This document shows, one piece after another, positions 1 to 9,183 of a DNA stretch of 64,000 nucleotides (position 1 is the first letter of the stretch; the number at the start of each line of letters is the position of its first letter). The DNA is taken from contig NZ_CP041614.1 of assembly GCF_007197555.1 (NCBI RefSeq), forward strand, positions 5,820,001 to 5,884,000. Reading direction: 5' to 3'. The position numbers and the translations under genes are program-made. This stretch comes from Shewanella psychropiezotolerans (GTDB lineage Bacteria; Pseudomonadota; Gammaproteobacteria; Enterobacterales; Shewanellaceae). The notes under the pieces were generated by a model, which was not told where the DNA came from, did not search any database, and was given only the letters and a program-made list of their open reading frames with translations.

Positions 1-617
1 ACGTGGGGCTTGTTGAGCCATAACTCGTGGGCACGCAGTAAAATTTCGGCAAAGTCGACCAGACCGGCTCTATCGCAGGACTCTTGATAAACTTGATAGA
101 TCTGTAAAAGATTCTGCTCTATCGGGAAACCACCCGCATCGATATGCTTTGGCCTTAACCCCTGATCTTTCTTGCCGTTGATGTAGCCCTGAGCTTGGCG
201 AGGCGGATATTGCTTCTCGTCTAAGTTAAGGCTCTTAAGAATACGTTTGATTAGACGTAACTGATCATCAGAGTCGATGATCTGAAACGTCTGGGGCAAG
301 TTAGCGTCTTGATAATGGGTTCTTAGCAGACGATGAGCTAAACCGTGGAAGGTCCCTATCCACATGCGGCCCATATTGCTGCCACTGACCTTCTCCACTC
401 GCTCGCGCATCTCTGCCGCCGCTTTATTGGTGAAGGTTACCGCTAAAATTGAATATGGACTCTGCTGTTCGACCTGCATCAACCAGGCAATTCTATGGGT
501 CAACACCCGAGTCTTGCCACTGCCTGCCCCCGCCAATACCAACATGCTGGATTGAGGTGCCCCTACGGCTGCGCGCTGTTCATCATTCAGGCCGTCTAGT
601 AAAGAAGATACGTCCAT
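1..617 (-). CDS. uvrD: DNA helicase II UvrD, 5' part only
   Basis: SF1A 3'-5' DNA helicase of nucleotide excision and mismatch repair. The gene runs off the left edge, so only the first 205 or so residues are visible. The protein begins MDVSSLLDGLNDEQ, containing the Q-motif (LNDEQRAAV), then Walker A GAGSGKT at about residues 30-36 and motif Ia (AVTFTNKAAAEMRER). The ATG at 617 has a GGAGG ribosome-binding site about 7 bases upstream. Rep is the closest alternative, but the N-terminal order and wording fit UvrD better. The catalytic C-terminal motifs lie outside the window. Confidence 0.93.
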   Translation of the reverse strand, partial: MDVSSLLDGLNDEQRAAVGAPQSSMLVLAGAGSGKTRVLTHRIAWLMQVEQQSPYSILAVTFTNKAAAEMRERVEKVSGSNMGRMWIGTFHGLAHRLLRTHYQDANLPQTFQIIDSDDQLRLIKRILKSLNLDEKQYPPRQAQGYINGKKDQGLRPKHIDAGGFPIEQNLLQIYQVYQESCDRAGLVDFAEILLRAHELWLNKPH

Positions 618-666
618 TCTTGCCTCCAAAAAATCGAAGAAGCAGTATAACAGGAGCGGGTGATGA

Positions 667-692
667 GATCCTAGGAACGAGGCCCTAGGATC
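667..692. repeat. Perfect inverted repeat with CCTAGG arms
   Basis: Nine-base arms GATCCTAGG and CCTAGGATC around an 8-base spacer, between uvrD and the ridA-like gene, followed by further CTAGG words up to about 705. The CCTAGGAAC word recurs at 54021, so this may belong to a dispersed palindromic family. It has no T tract and is not a typical terminator. Confidence 0.55.
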
Positions 693-718
693 TTGGTTCT
701 AGGTTCTAAAACCTTGTT

Positions 719-1072
719 TTAGACCTTTTCGGCCGCCACTACTGATATCTCGACTAATAAAACATCGCGGGCCATCTTAGCCTCGACACAAGCACGAGCG
801 GGGGCATGCCCCTCGGCAACCCAAGCATCCCATACCGCATTCATCTCGGCGAAGTATTGCATATCCTTGATATAAATTGTCGCAGAAAGTATATGTTTCC
901 TATCACTTCCCGCCTGCTCAAGAAGAGCGTCAACCTTTTCGAGCATGCTGGATGTCTGCTCAGTGATCCCTTCGTTGGCGTCTTTGCATACCTGACCACA
1001 TAAATAAACAGTGCCATTATGCTTAACGATACGACTCATGCGGGTACCCGTTTCTAAACGTTCGATTGTCAT
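719..1072 (-). CDS. RidA family protein, YoaB-like
   Basis: A 117-residue member of the YjgF/YER057c/UK114 (Rid) superfamily. The N-terminus ([20 protein letters not shown]) lacks the IGPY motif of archetypal RidA and resembles the E. coli YoaB branch. The pattern around the catalytic-type arginine, [10 protein letters not shown], is present near residues 89-98. Archetypal RidA hydrolyses 2-aminoacrylate and other enamines; the activity of the YoaB branch is unclear, so a specific reaction is not assigned. It stands alone between uvrD and an unrelated plus-strand pair. A second, archetypal RidA lies at 14369. Confidence 0.85.
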   Translation of the reverse strand: MTIERLETGTRMSRIVKHNGTVYLCGQVCKDANEGITEQTSSMLEKVDALLEQAGSDRKHILSATIYIKDMQYFAEMNAVWDAWVAEGHAPARACVEAKMARDVLLVEISVVAAEKV

Positions 1073-1425
1073 TGGAAGCCTTGTAAGGAGAGTTTAAAAG
1101 AGGGCTATCTTACCGATAAGAGCCTCAATTATCGACTATTGATAGATGAAAATGATGACTGAAAATCGAAGAGGTGCATCAGTCATAAACCCAACATCTT
1201 GGGAACGCAGTAGCATCAACTATAAAAGACTACACCTTGGCTACTCTGGCTCATGGATGAGTTTGAATAATCTGAAAAAATTACATTCGTCAATACTAGC
1301 CCGCTCAATTTTTCAACTATACTCATTAAGATTATAAGCAAGCTAATAACTGAACTCTTATCGACCTATATATATCCGCTCAGTTCAGATGCAGAGATGA
1401 ACTTGATCAATTAATGGACTAAAGG
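1073..1425. other. Intergenic region between divergent genes
   Basis: About 350 bases that must hold the promoters of the ridA-like gene (minus) and the solute-binding protein gene (plus). An open frame of 63 codons at 1146-1337 has no convincing ribosome-binding site and a composition unlike the neighbouring genes, so it is not called. I see no strong promoter match. Confidence 0.5.
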
Positions 1426-2469
1426 ATGGTGCGTTTAGTGACTTATTCTCTTTCACACTTGAACCTCTCCCCACACTCTCACAGGATACAACCTCGTTTT
1501 AGCGAGTCCCTATTTCACTGCCTGAAATTCATCTTCTTAGCGCTAGTGTTAATACTTCCTCTATCTTCTTGTAAGCCAATACCGGAAGCGCCACTGCGTA
1601 TTGCCAGCAATACCTGGCCCGGATATGAACCTCTCTATCTTGCTCGTACCTTGGGCTACTATCAAAACTCTCAAGTGAACTTAGTTGAGATGACATCTGC
1701 ATCCGAGGTCATTCATGCATTACGTAATCACACCATAGAAGGAGCTGCGCTAACTCTGGATGAAGTATTGACTGTGATGGAAGATGGTTACCAGTTGAAA
1801 GTCATCTTAGTGATGGATTTTTCCAATGGCGGTGATGTTCTACTCAGCAAGCCAGAAATCAGCTCCCTGACACAACTTAAGGGAAAAAATATCGCCGTGG
1901 AATACACAGCTGTTGGCGCGATTCTACTTAACGGTGCACTGGATGCGGCAGAGCTTAGTGCCCGAGATGTCAACATCATCGCCTGCTCTTTCGATGAACA
2001 CCAAGCTTGCTACACTCAGGCCGATGCCGTGGTCACCTTCGAGCCCAATAGAACCAACATTCTCGCTCTGGGAGCCAATCAACTGTTCGATAGTAGCCAA
2101 ATCCCGGGGAGGATCATCGATGTGCTCGCAGTACATTCTGATGCTCTCGACTCTCACCCCAAAGCACTAGAGCAGCTAATTAAAGGTTATTTCCAGGCGA
2201 TAGATTACTTCAAGCAAAAACCTCAAGCTGCAGCTGAATTAATGAAGGCCAGATTACAGCTGACTCCCAGAGAAATCCTTCATAGCTACCAAGGTCTGCA
2301 CTTGCCCAGCTTAGCCGAGAACCTAGATCTTCTCAGGGGAGAGACATCGAAACTAGAGGAGATTGCCAGCGAATTGTCCATCTTCATGCATGAACGGCGA
2401 CTGCTGAGCCGTAAAGTGTCCGTTAAGGCGCTGGCAAGTGATCGCTTCACCTTAGAAGTAAACCCATGA
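1426..2469 (+). CDS. ABC-type solute-binding lipoprotein (NMT1/SsuA-like)
   Basis: Periplasmic solute-binding protein of the NMT1/SsuA/ThiY type. A hydrophobic stretch followed by LSSC (about residues 46-49) is a lipobox, so the mature protein is probably lipid anchored. The segment ASNTWPGYEPLYLARTLGYY is the family's N-terminal hallmark, and the rest covers both lobes of a type II binding fold. The start is uncertain: the ATG at 1426 touches the purine-rich AAAGG, and GTG codons at 1429 and 1438 are alternatives. The stop overlaps the ATG of the GGDEF/EAL gene by four bases (ATGA, 2466-2469). No ABC permease or ATPase is nearby, so the protein probably senses rather than imports. Confidence 0.85.
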   Translation: MVRLVTYSLSHLNLSPHSHRIQPRFSESLFHCLKFIFLALVLILPLSSCKPIPEAPLRIASNTWPGYEPLYLARTLGYYQNSQVNLVEMTSASEVIHALRNHTIEGAALTLDEVLTVMEDGYQLKVILVMDFSNGGDVLLSKPEISSLTQLKGKNIAVEYTAVGAILLNGALDAAELSARDVNIIACSFDEHQACYTQADAVVTFEPNRTNILALGANQLFDSSQIPGRIIDVLAVHSDALDSHPKALEQLIKGYFQAIDYFKQKPQAAAELMKARLQLTPREILHSYQGLHLPSLAENLDLLRGETSKLEEIASELSIFMHERRLLSRKVSVKALASDRFTLEVNP

Positions 2470-4978
2470 AGGGAATAAGAACCCTCTCTCTAAGGCTCTG
2501 GTTACCCGGGCTTATATTATTCACATTTAGTGCCTTAGGGGATTTGTTGTATTGCAATCCTACAAAGCTCTCGAGGCTGAGCTGGTAAATTCGAGTCTGA
2601 ACTTTATCCGTAAAGATATTTCAGCCCTGCAAAGGCAGATGGAAAAACAACTCAGCAGCAATCGCCCACAGGAAGCCGAACAATCATTGTCGGCCAGAGG
2701 CGTAAATACTCGCTATAAGACCCTGTTATCTCTCGATGAGAATGGCAAAATATTACACTCGACTCGATTCGCCATTAAAGGACTGATGGCCAACACAGTT
2801 CTGCCATTTTTTGAGATGAAACGTTTTATCCAAGTACAGAAAAATAAACAGATGGATATTCGGCTTTCGGAGAATGGTCATCAAATCTTTGCTTACTATC
2901 CACTGATTCTCGCTCGTGCAGCCAATGAGATCCGCCCCACCCGTACCGGAGCTATTTTCGTCGCCTACGACCTTAGCTCCGAACAAGCACAGATCTGGTC
3001 GAAAGTCAGCCTGTTTAGCATTCCTATAGGTCTATTTTTACTGCTCGCAATGCTGACAATAAGCCTGTTTCTCGACCTGTTCGTTACCCGACCGATCCGA
3101 CACTTGGTCACAGGTTCAAAGAGTCTGGCGGATGGGCTGCTAGGCGTTCGCTGCCAGATCAAGGGTCAGGGAGAGATCGCGCTGCTGGGCCAGTCCTTCA
3201 ACGATATGGCCACCCAGCTAGAAGAAAGATTCGAGCTGAGTAGGCAAGCCGAAATAGCCACTCTGGAGCAGAAACTCTTAGTCACAGATATTTTGAACTC
3301 TACTGCCGAGGCCATCTACGGTATCGATCTCAAAGGAGAGTGTATCTTCGCCAATCCCACCTGCATCAAGATGCTAGGCTATAGGGATATTAATGAGCTA
3401 TTAGGCAAGAATATGCATGAACTCATACACTATAAACATGCAGATCTGACTCCTTATCATGTCGAAGATTGTCCCATTCTTAATGTATTACGCTCAGGAC
3501 AAGGCGTGCATATCAACTCAGAAAAACTATGGCGAGCCGACGGCAGTGGTTTCACCTCCGAATATTGGTCCTATCCAATAGAGCGTGAAGATAAGATAAT
3601 AGGTGCCGTCGTGACTTTTCTGGATACCACAGACAGAGAAAAAGCGGCGGAGGTGATTCGACATCAAGCCCACTATGACACATTGACCGATCTCCCCAAC
3701 CGTTTTCTCGCCTTGGAACGCTTATCTCAAATGCTGGAGGAGAGCGAACGCTCCCAAGAGAATATTGCGGTCTTATTTCTCGATCTCGATGATTTCAAGA
3801 AGATCAATGACTCACTGGGTCATGAGACCGGAGACAGGTTGCTCATCGAGTCGGCCAAGAGGCTACTTAGCTCCATTCGAAACGGAGATACCGTTGGCCG
3901 TTTAGGCGGTGATGAATTCATCATATTACTGCATGGACTCAAACAAGCTGCGGATGCTAGGCCCGTAGCCGAGCACCTAATCGATAGCTTTAGGAAGCCT
4001 TTTTTGGTGGGAGAACGCGAGCTTATCTTAACGGCCAGTATCGGCATATCAATCTACCCAGACGATGGAGAAAACGCCTCGGAGTTGCTAAGAAATGCGG
4101 ACTCGGCCATGTATCATGCCAAAGAAAAAGGCAGAAATACCTATTCCTATTTCACTGATAAAATGAACAAGGAAGTGTCCAGAAGACTCGCCATTGAGGA
4201 GCAGATACATGGTGCTTTGGAGCGCGGGGAGTTCGAGGTTTACTATCAGACCCAAGTAGATATTACCAACAACATCATCATGGGAGCCGAGGCTCTACTG
4301 AGGTGGAGCAATCCGGCATTAGGCAGCATATCACCGGAAGAATTTATCCCCATTGCCGAGCAAACAGGTGCGATCATTCCACTGGGAAAGTTTGTTTTCC
4401 TACAGGCCATAGTCGCTACTACATTGTGGAAGAAGAAACATCAGAGTCCATTTCGAATTGCCATCAACCTGTCTCCCTGCCAATTTAGAGACCCAGATCT
4501 AGTGTCGTTTATCATAGATAACGTTAATCAATCCAAGATGTCGCCTAAAGACATAGAGTTGGAGATCACCGAAGGGGTCTTACTCAGTGGTCATGACTAT
4601 ATTACCGTGGCGCTAGAAGCCCTGAGTAAGGCGGGATTTTCAATTGCCATGGATGACTTCGGCACAGGCTACTCCTCACTTAACTATCTGAGAACCTACC
4701 CTTTTAACGTACTTAAAATAGATAGAAGTTTTATCCACGATATAGAGACTGGCACAGCGAACAAGGAGTTAGTATTGGCCATGGTGGCCATGGCTCATGC
4801 CCTGGGAATAGGAGTGGTTGCAGAAGGAGTCGAGACAGAAGCCCAACTCAATTACCTTAAGAGCATCAATTGTGATTATGCTCAGGGTTATTTCTTCAGC
4901 AAGCCAAGTCCAGTCGTCAAGTTGCTCATGTCTAACCCTGAGCCTCAATGTGATATAAAGACAATAAATTCACCTTAG
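2466..4978 (+). CDS. Membrane GGDEF/EAL sensor protein, frameshifted near its 5' end
   Basis: Predicted bifunctional c-di-GMP enzyme. The ATG at 2466, overlapping the previous stop, opens a signal-anchor helix (MKGIRTLSLRLWLPGLILF), but this frame stops after about 38 codons. The body of the protein continues in frame 2 from about 2540. One extra G in GGGG at 2538-2541 would join them as ...ALGGFVVLQSYKAL. In the 808-residue downstream frame: periplasmic sensor to about 150, transmembrane helix about 155-178, HAMP about 178-230, PAS about 245-365, GGDEF about 370-530 with intact RLGGDEF, EAL about 545-795 with intact EALLRW and DDFGTGYSS. Both catalytic domains look competent. Initiation at TTG 2552 would lose the first membrane helix. 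Confidence 0.85.
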
Positions 4979-5021
4979 CCTTAAGTCCGGTAGTGAGACC
5001 GCCTGAAAAAGACAGTTAAAC

Positions 5022-5150
5022 TTAGAAAACTAGTATTAGACCTCCAAGTCCGCCGCCACTATACCCTTGCTTATGCTCGACTTTAGCAAGCTTCTCTTCT
5101 TTCAGTCTAACCTTAAATCGAGCTAATTCATCATCGAGATTAACGACCAT
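5022..5150 (-). CDS. Possible 42-residue small protein
   Basis: An open frame of 42 codons: a charged helical start (NLDDELARFKVRLKEEKLAK) and a glycine-rich hydrophobic tail (SGGGLGGLILVF). It lies downstream of the SPFH operon, past its terminator at 5182, and convergent with the GGDEF/EAL gene. The frame stays open upstream to near the terminator. The ribosome-binding site is weak and no family is recognised. Its separate composition from random frames is suggestive only. Confidence 0.3.
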   Translation of the reverse strand: MVVNLDDELARFKVRLKEEKLAKVEHKQGYSGGGLGGLILVF

Positions 5151-5181
5151 GTCACTAATTCCGGACGGAACAATGAGTACA

Positions 5182-5214
5182 AAAAAGGCGTGCTCGAGTC
5201 GAGCACGCCTTTTT
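5182..5214. terminator. Bidirectional terminator
   Basis: Near-perfect stem AAAAGGCGTGCTCGA/TCGAGCACGCCTTTTT with A and T runs on the two sides. It should end the minus-strand SPFH operon and stop read-through from the plus-strand GGDEF/EAL gene. Confidence 0.9.
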
Positions 5215-5256
5215 AATATGAGTTCAAGCTATTAATAGCATTCGCTATATAGCTAA

Positions 5257-6198
5257 CTAGACTTTGGAATTCTCTTCCTTGAGGCCGATGCCGTCCATCC
5301 AATGATCGAAGTCCATCATATTGCCTGGTAACACGATTTTACTGGCGTTATTACTCAAACCATCGAGTTGCTTAAGATATTGAGCCCCTAGCTGCATTCG
5401 CACCACATTCTGTCCCCCTGGGGCAGAGATCACTTCGGCTATACGCTCGATAGACTCGGCGGTGGCGTGAGAAATAGCTAAGATCTCCTCAGCTTTACCT
5501 TCAGCTTCATTGATGCGACGTTGCATCTCACCTTCAGAAAGGTTAATCATCTCAGCCTTGATACCCTCAGAGCGATTGATCTTACTCTGCTTGTCACCCT
5601 CACTCTTGGCTAATAAGGCACGGCGTTCACGCTCGGCATTCACCTGCATCTCCATGGCTTTTTTTACCGTATCGGGTGGGGTAATATTCTTGATCTCATA
5701 ACGATGGACTCTAATGCCCCATGTGGCTCCCGCCTGATCTAACACTTCGACCACTTTAGCGCTAATCACATCACGCTCTTCGAAGGTGCGATCTAAGGCT
5801 AAAGTACCTATAACAGAACGCGTCGTCGTCTGGGCTAACTGAATGGCGGCGTAACGGTAATCTGTGACTCCGTAGCTAGCCTTAACCGGATCTATCACCG
5901 AAATATAGATCACCCCATCTACCTCAACATTTACTTCATCGCTTGAGAAACACTCCTGAGGTGGCACATCTATAGTTTCCTCTTTTAGATCATGAATGTA
6001 AGTCACCTTATCGACGAAGGGAATCAAGGCATGAAAGCCTGCGTCTAAGGTAGCGTGGTACTTACCTAAGCGCTCGACGATATAAGCCGATTTCGTTGGC
6101 ACTAAGCGAATAGATTGAAATAATTTGATGATGAAGACGGCGAAGATAAGTCCCCAAATACCCAACACGATAAAATCTGTATCTATTCCTGCAATCAT
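5257..6198 (-). CDS. SPFH/band 7 membrane protein (QmcA/paraslipin-like) 2
   Basis: A 313-residue stomatin/prohibitin-type protein. One N-terminal transmembrane helix (about residues 7-26) is followed by the band 7 domain with VPTKSAYIVERLGKY and LIPFVDKVTY, then an alanine/glutamate-rich coiled coil (about 190-250) with repeated SEG motifs. Such proteins assemble into large rings in the inner membrane and, with NfeD partners, organise microdomains or modulate FtsH-type proteases. The gene starts four bases inside the end of the upstream SPFH gene (ATGA, 6195-6198), so the two are translationally coupled. Its terminator is at 5182. Confidence 0.93.
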   Translation of the reverse strand: MIAGIDTDFIVLGIWGLIFAVFIIKLFQSIRLVPTKSAYIVERLGKYHATLDAGFHALIPFVDKVTYIHDLKEETIDVPPQECFSSDEVNVEVDGVIYISVIDPVKASYGVTDYRYAAIQLAQTTTRSVIGTLALDRTFEERDVISAKVVEVLDQAGATWGIRVHRYEIKNITPPDTVKKAMEMQVNAERERRALLAKSEGDKQSKINRSEGIKAEMINLSEGEMQRRINEAEGKAEEILAISHATAESIERIAEVISAPGGQNVVRMQLGAQYLKQLDGLSNNASKIVLPGNMMDFDHWMDGIGLKEENSKV

Positions 6199-7151
6199 GA
6201 GCGAGCTCCTTTCACTGTATTAGTCTTTGTCGAAGAGGAGCTTACGGCATGTGTCACCTGTTCCATTCCCTCAAAAAAACCTTCCAACTTAGCCATCTCA
6301 GCTGGCACAACGGAGACATCGGCCTCCTCCAAAATCTTACCTAACTGGACAATAAACTGTTCTTTTAACTGCATATTCATCGCATCATTACCGCCATTCA
6401 CGGCCAATGCAGCCGACAACATTCTCATGCCTTCCGCTTTCGCCTTGGCGACTATGCTGATCTCCTGAGCCGTGCCTTTAGCCTCATTAATACGCTTCTG
6501 CTTCTGCCCCTCGGAAACATTGATTGCTTCTTGTCTCTCACCTTCAGATAGGTTGATCATCGCCGCTTTTTCGGCATTGGCAAAAGTGATCTCGGCGCGC
6601 TTACTTCGCTCTGCCTCCATCTGCTTCTCTAACGTATGAATAACGTGTCTCGAGGGAGTGATGTTCTTTATCTCATACCTAAGCACCTTGATACCCCATG
6701 AAGCGGAGGCCTTATCTATCTCACGAACGATGGACTCGTTGAGGCTATCTCGCTCAGAAAATGTCTGACTCAAGTTCAATTTACCTATCTCAGAACGCAT
6801 AGTTGTCTGGGCTAGATTAACCGCTGCGAGGCGATAATTTTCGATGCCGTAACTGGCAAGCTTGCCATCCATCACCTTGAGATAGACTAAACCATCGACC
6901 TCGAGCTGAGTGTTGTCTTTCGAGATACAACTCTGGGGTGGCACATCTAAGACCTGCTCACGGATCTCATGCTTATATGCGACCCTGTCGAAAAAGGGGA
7001 TCAAAAAATGAAACCCTGGTTGTAGTACGGCACGAAACTTTCCTAAACGCTCGATAACATTCACTTCGCGCATGGGGACGATCAACATTAACTTATAGAG
7101 AAGAAAAAAGATAAACAGCACAAATAGGGTAAACACAAACATAGATTCCAT
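6195..7151 (-). CDS. SPFH/band 7 membrane protein (QmcA/paraslipin-like) 1
   Basis: A 318-residue paralogue of the next gene. An N-terminal hydrophobic helix (about residues 5-25) precedes the band 7 domain (VPMREVNVIERLGKFRAVL, FHFLIPFFDRVAYKHEIREQ) and a coiled coil rich in NLSEGERQ-type repeats. The C-terminus is serine/threonine rich (SSSSTKT), unlike its partner. It is the middle gene of a three-gene operon, 40 bases after the nfeD stop. The two SPFH proteins share layout and motifs and may form a hetero-oligomer. Confidence 0.93.
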   Translation of the reverse strand: MESMFVFTLFVLFIFFLLYKLMLIVPMREVNVIERLGKFRAVLQPGFHFLIPFFDRVAYKHEIREQVLDVPPQSCISKDNTQLEVDGLVYLKVMDGKLASYGIENYRLAAVNLAQTTMRSEIGKLNLSQTFSERDSLNESIVREIDKASASWGIKVLRYEIKNITPSRHVIHTLEKQMEAERSKRAEITFANAEKAAMINLSEGERQEAINVSEGQKQKRINEAKGTAQEISIVAKAKAEGMRMLSAALAVNGGNDAMNMQLKEQFIVQLGKILEEADVSVVPAEMAKLEGFFEGMEQVTHAVSSSSTKTNTVKGARS

Positions 7152-7191
7152 CCTTACTTATTGATTAATCTGTTGTTAATTAGATCTCGGC

Positions 7192-7680
7192 TTATTTGGT
7201 GTATTCAGTCCCTTGGTAGGGCTCGACAACAAAGGCTATATTCTCCCTGCAGATGATACGCACTCGAGTTCCGGCTGCTATTTCGCTGCCATCACCTAGG
7301 GCTGACCATTCAGTTCCTTGAAACTCGATACGACCCTGTTTCTGCGCCGGTCCTATGGCTTCTTTAACTAAAGCTATTTGGTTATAGAGCTCCAGCTCCT
7401 CGTCGGTGCTGGCCACATGAACATCTCCACCGACTAATTTCTGAGTCACTTGTCTAAAGCTCAGCAATAGGACGATAGATGCAATGAACCACAGGGTCAA
7501 CGCCTGCACGATTCCATCGACGAACCCGACAGCGAGCGCTCCGGCAACCACTAAACATGCGCCGCCAAGTAAGATGACAATACCACCCGGGATAATTATC
7601 TCTGCCAGCATCAAAAAAACACCCAGACAGGCCCAGATGATGATGGGATTAGAAAACTCCATATTTCCCCCTGAAATCAT
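7192..7680 (-). CDS. NfeD-like membrane protein
   Basis: A 162-residue short NfeD (no protease domain). Hydrophobic helices lie at about residues 10-32 and 35-85, and a C-terminal OB-fold follows (GRIEFQGTEWSALGDGSEIAAGTRVRI, about 112-145). Short NfeD proteins are standard partners of SPFH proteins, and here it is first in the operon. The ATG at 7680 gives MISGGNMEF; the ATG at 7662 follows AGGGGGA closely and is a possible alternative start. The GTRV(R/K)I wording near the end is typical of the family. Confidence 0.9.
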   Translation of the reverse strand: MISGGNMEFSNPIIIWACLGVFLMLAEIIIPGGIVILLGGACLVVAGALAVGFVDGIVQALTLWFIASIVLLLSFRQVTQKLVGGDVHVASTDEELELYNQIALVKEAIGPAQKQGRIEFQGTEWSALGDGSEIAAGTRVRIICRENIAFVVEPYQGTEYTK

Positions 7681-7715
7681 GGTTTCGGTAAAAAACCACT
7701 ATATCAGCAGTTAGC

Positions 7716-7746
7716 ACTTTTCGCGACATAATATGTCGCGAAAAGT
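7716..7746. promoter_or_regulatory. 14-bp perfect palindrome upstream of nfeD
   Basis: ACTTTTCGCGACAT and its exact complement ATGTCGCGAAAAGT, separated by three bases, lie 36-66 bases upstream of the nfeD start. No T tract follows on either strand, so a DNA operator is more likely than a terminator. The palindromic AGTATATACT follows at once. The remaining 200 bases to the porin stop hold nothing recognisable. Confidence 0.5.
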
Positions 7747-7962
7747 ATATACTCTGCACTACAACAAGTTAATAAATTGATTATATGAATTAAAGCATTA
7801 GCTGAATTAGCGTCTATAACAGGAATACGGACCGAATCAAGAACTTGATACGAACACGATTTGATCTAGCTAGGATAGTCATTGAGTTCGGGACAAGATT
7901 ACAACAAGGGAAATGTTAACGCTGCATAGGACGTGCAACTATCCTCTGCCTTGTGATGAAAC

Positions 7963-9087
7963 TTAGAAATAATATCCAAAATTGATGTTAATACGCTTGT
8001 CCCAATCATCACCCACTTCAGGTAAGCCAACATGATCGTTATTCGCTGTAGAAAAGGTCATATTCTTACCCATGATGAAATCTACCATGGTATAAGTCGC
8101 GCCTGAAGCGATAGCTAGCCCAGTGACATTTTGCATGCTGTTATCATAACTCGTATCAAGTACATCAGGAGTCATCAAGCCAAAATCATTGTAGAATTTC
8201 AGACTACCCCAATCAGTTTTGATTGTTTTGGCAAAATTCACACTGTAAATTTGTCCCTTAGAGGCAACTTCATATTGCCAACTGAGTACCGACACACCGA
8301 TTTTATTCTCATCTAAGCTATCAGCCGCATCGAATTCATACTGCATGGCTTGTAGCTGCAAATTCCAGCCATTGACACTAGCATTCATATGAGTTGCGAC
8401 CGCATACCTATCACCGTTATTACCCGTTTTACTGTTGTAGATTTGCCCCACTTCAAATGAGCCGCCTAAAGTAGTCGAAATGCCATCATATACAAAGGTG
8501 TAGGTCTGACGCAGATTCAACTGATTAGTTTCTTCATTGTTATACTCAGTACCATTAATCGTTCCACTATAGAGATCCGTTGCGTAACGCTTGTTTTCAC
8601 TTGCACCATATTCGGCATTTTTATAGAAAGCCATATCCGTATGCCAGCCATTATGTTCATAAACGGCTTTTATACCTACATCATGATCATCTTCAAAACC
8701 AAGGTAATAAGGTAAACCGAACCAGAAACTATTAGAAATAAATTCAGGATTACCGAATGGCACTTTATTTATTCCAAATTGCAACTGCCAATCAGCATTC
8801 AACTCATAGTAACCATAGCCATATCTAATGTAATCTGTACTGGATGCGAAACGGTATTCAGCTGCTAATCCCCAATCCCCCTTCTTACCATCAAATTTAA
8901 TGGCTGCCATATCGAATGTGAGATCGCCAGCTTTATCCTTTGAGCTTTCGTCGTAATCTTTATATGCATAATTAACACGCACTGTCCCACCAATACTTAT
9001 CCCGTCTTCAGCTTGCGCTGAAATACTCATCAAGGACAAGGAGACCACACTAGCCAAAATAGATAACACAAACTTATTTTCTTTCAT
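7963..9087 (-). CDS. Outer membrane porin (phosphate-selective porin O/P-like)
   Basis: A 374-residue beta-barrel protein with a signal peptide ending SISAQA (cleavage before EDGISIGG), alternating hydrophobic strands, and a terminal phenylalanine (FGYYF) as outer membrane proteins require. The repeated barrel layout, with an early MAAIKFDGKKGDWGLAAEYRF segment, fits trimeric OprO/OprP-like porins, though the substrate is not predictable. The ATG at 9087 is chosen because AAGGTG lies 7 bases upstream; an in-frame ATG ten codons earlier lacks a site. It lies at the end of the minus-strand catabolic cluster, so it may admit that pathway's substrate. Confidence 0.85.
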   Translation of the reverse strand: MKENKFVLSILASVVSLSLMSISAQAEDGISIGGTVRVNYAYKDYDESSKDKAGDLTFDMAAIKFDGKKGDWGLAAEYRFASSTDYIRYGYGYYELNADWQLQFGINKVPFGNPEFISNSFWFGLPYYLGFEDDHDVGIKAVYEHNGWHTDMAFYKNAEYGASENKRYATDLYSGTINGTEYNNEETNQLNLRQTYTFVYDGISTTLGGSFEVGQIYNSKTGNNGDRYAVATHMNASVNGWNLQLQAMQYEFDAADSLDENKIGVSVLSWQYEVASKGQIYSVNFAKTIKTDWGSLKFYNDFGLMTPDVLDTSYDNSMQNVTGLAIASGATYTMVDFIMGKNMTFSTANNDHVGLPEVGDDWDKRININFGYYF

Positions 9088-9156
9088 TATTATCACCTTA
9101 TTATTTTTATTTGACACAAGTCAACCCCCAGATTTTATAAATCCAAGTTAAAAATC

Positions 9157-9183
9157 AATTTAATTTAATTTAATTTAATTTAA
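9157..9183. repeat. Five tandem AATTT pentamers upstream of the porin gene
   Basis: Five uninterrupted AATTT units, 70-96 bases upstream of the porin start, in a strongly AT-rich leader. This is the position of a promoter spacer or UP element. Changes in unit number could alter expression. Confidence 0.7.

Noticed and set aside
1146..1337. 63-codon open frame between ridA-like and binding-protein genes
   Set aside because: No ribosome-binding site, unusual composition, and it lies in a likely divergent promoter region.
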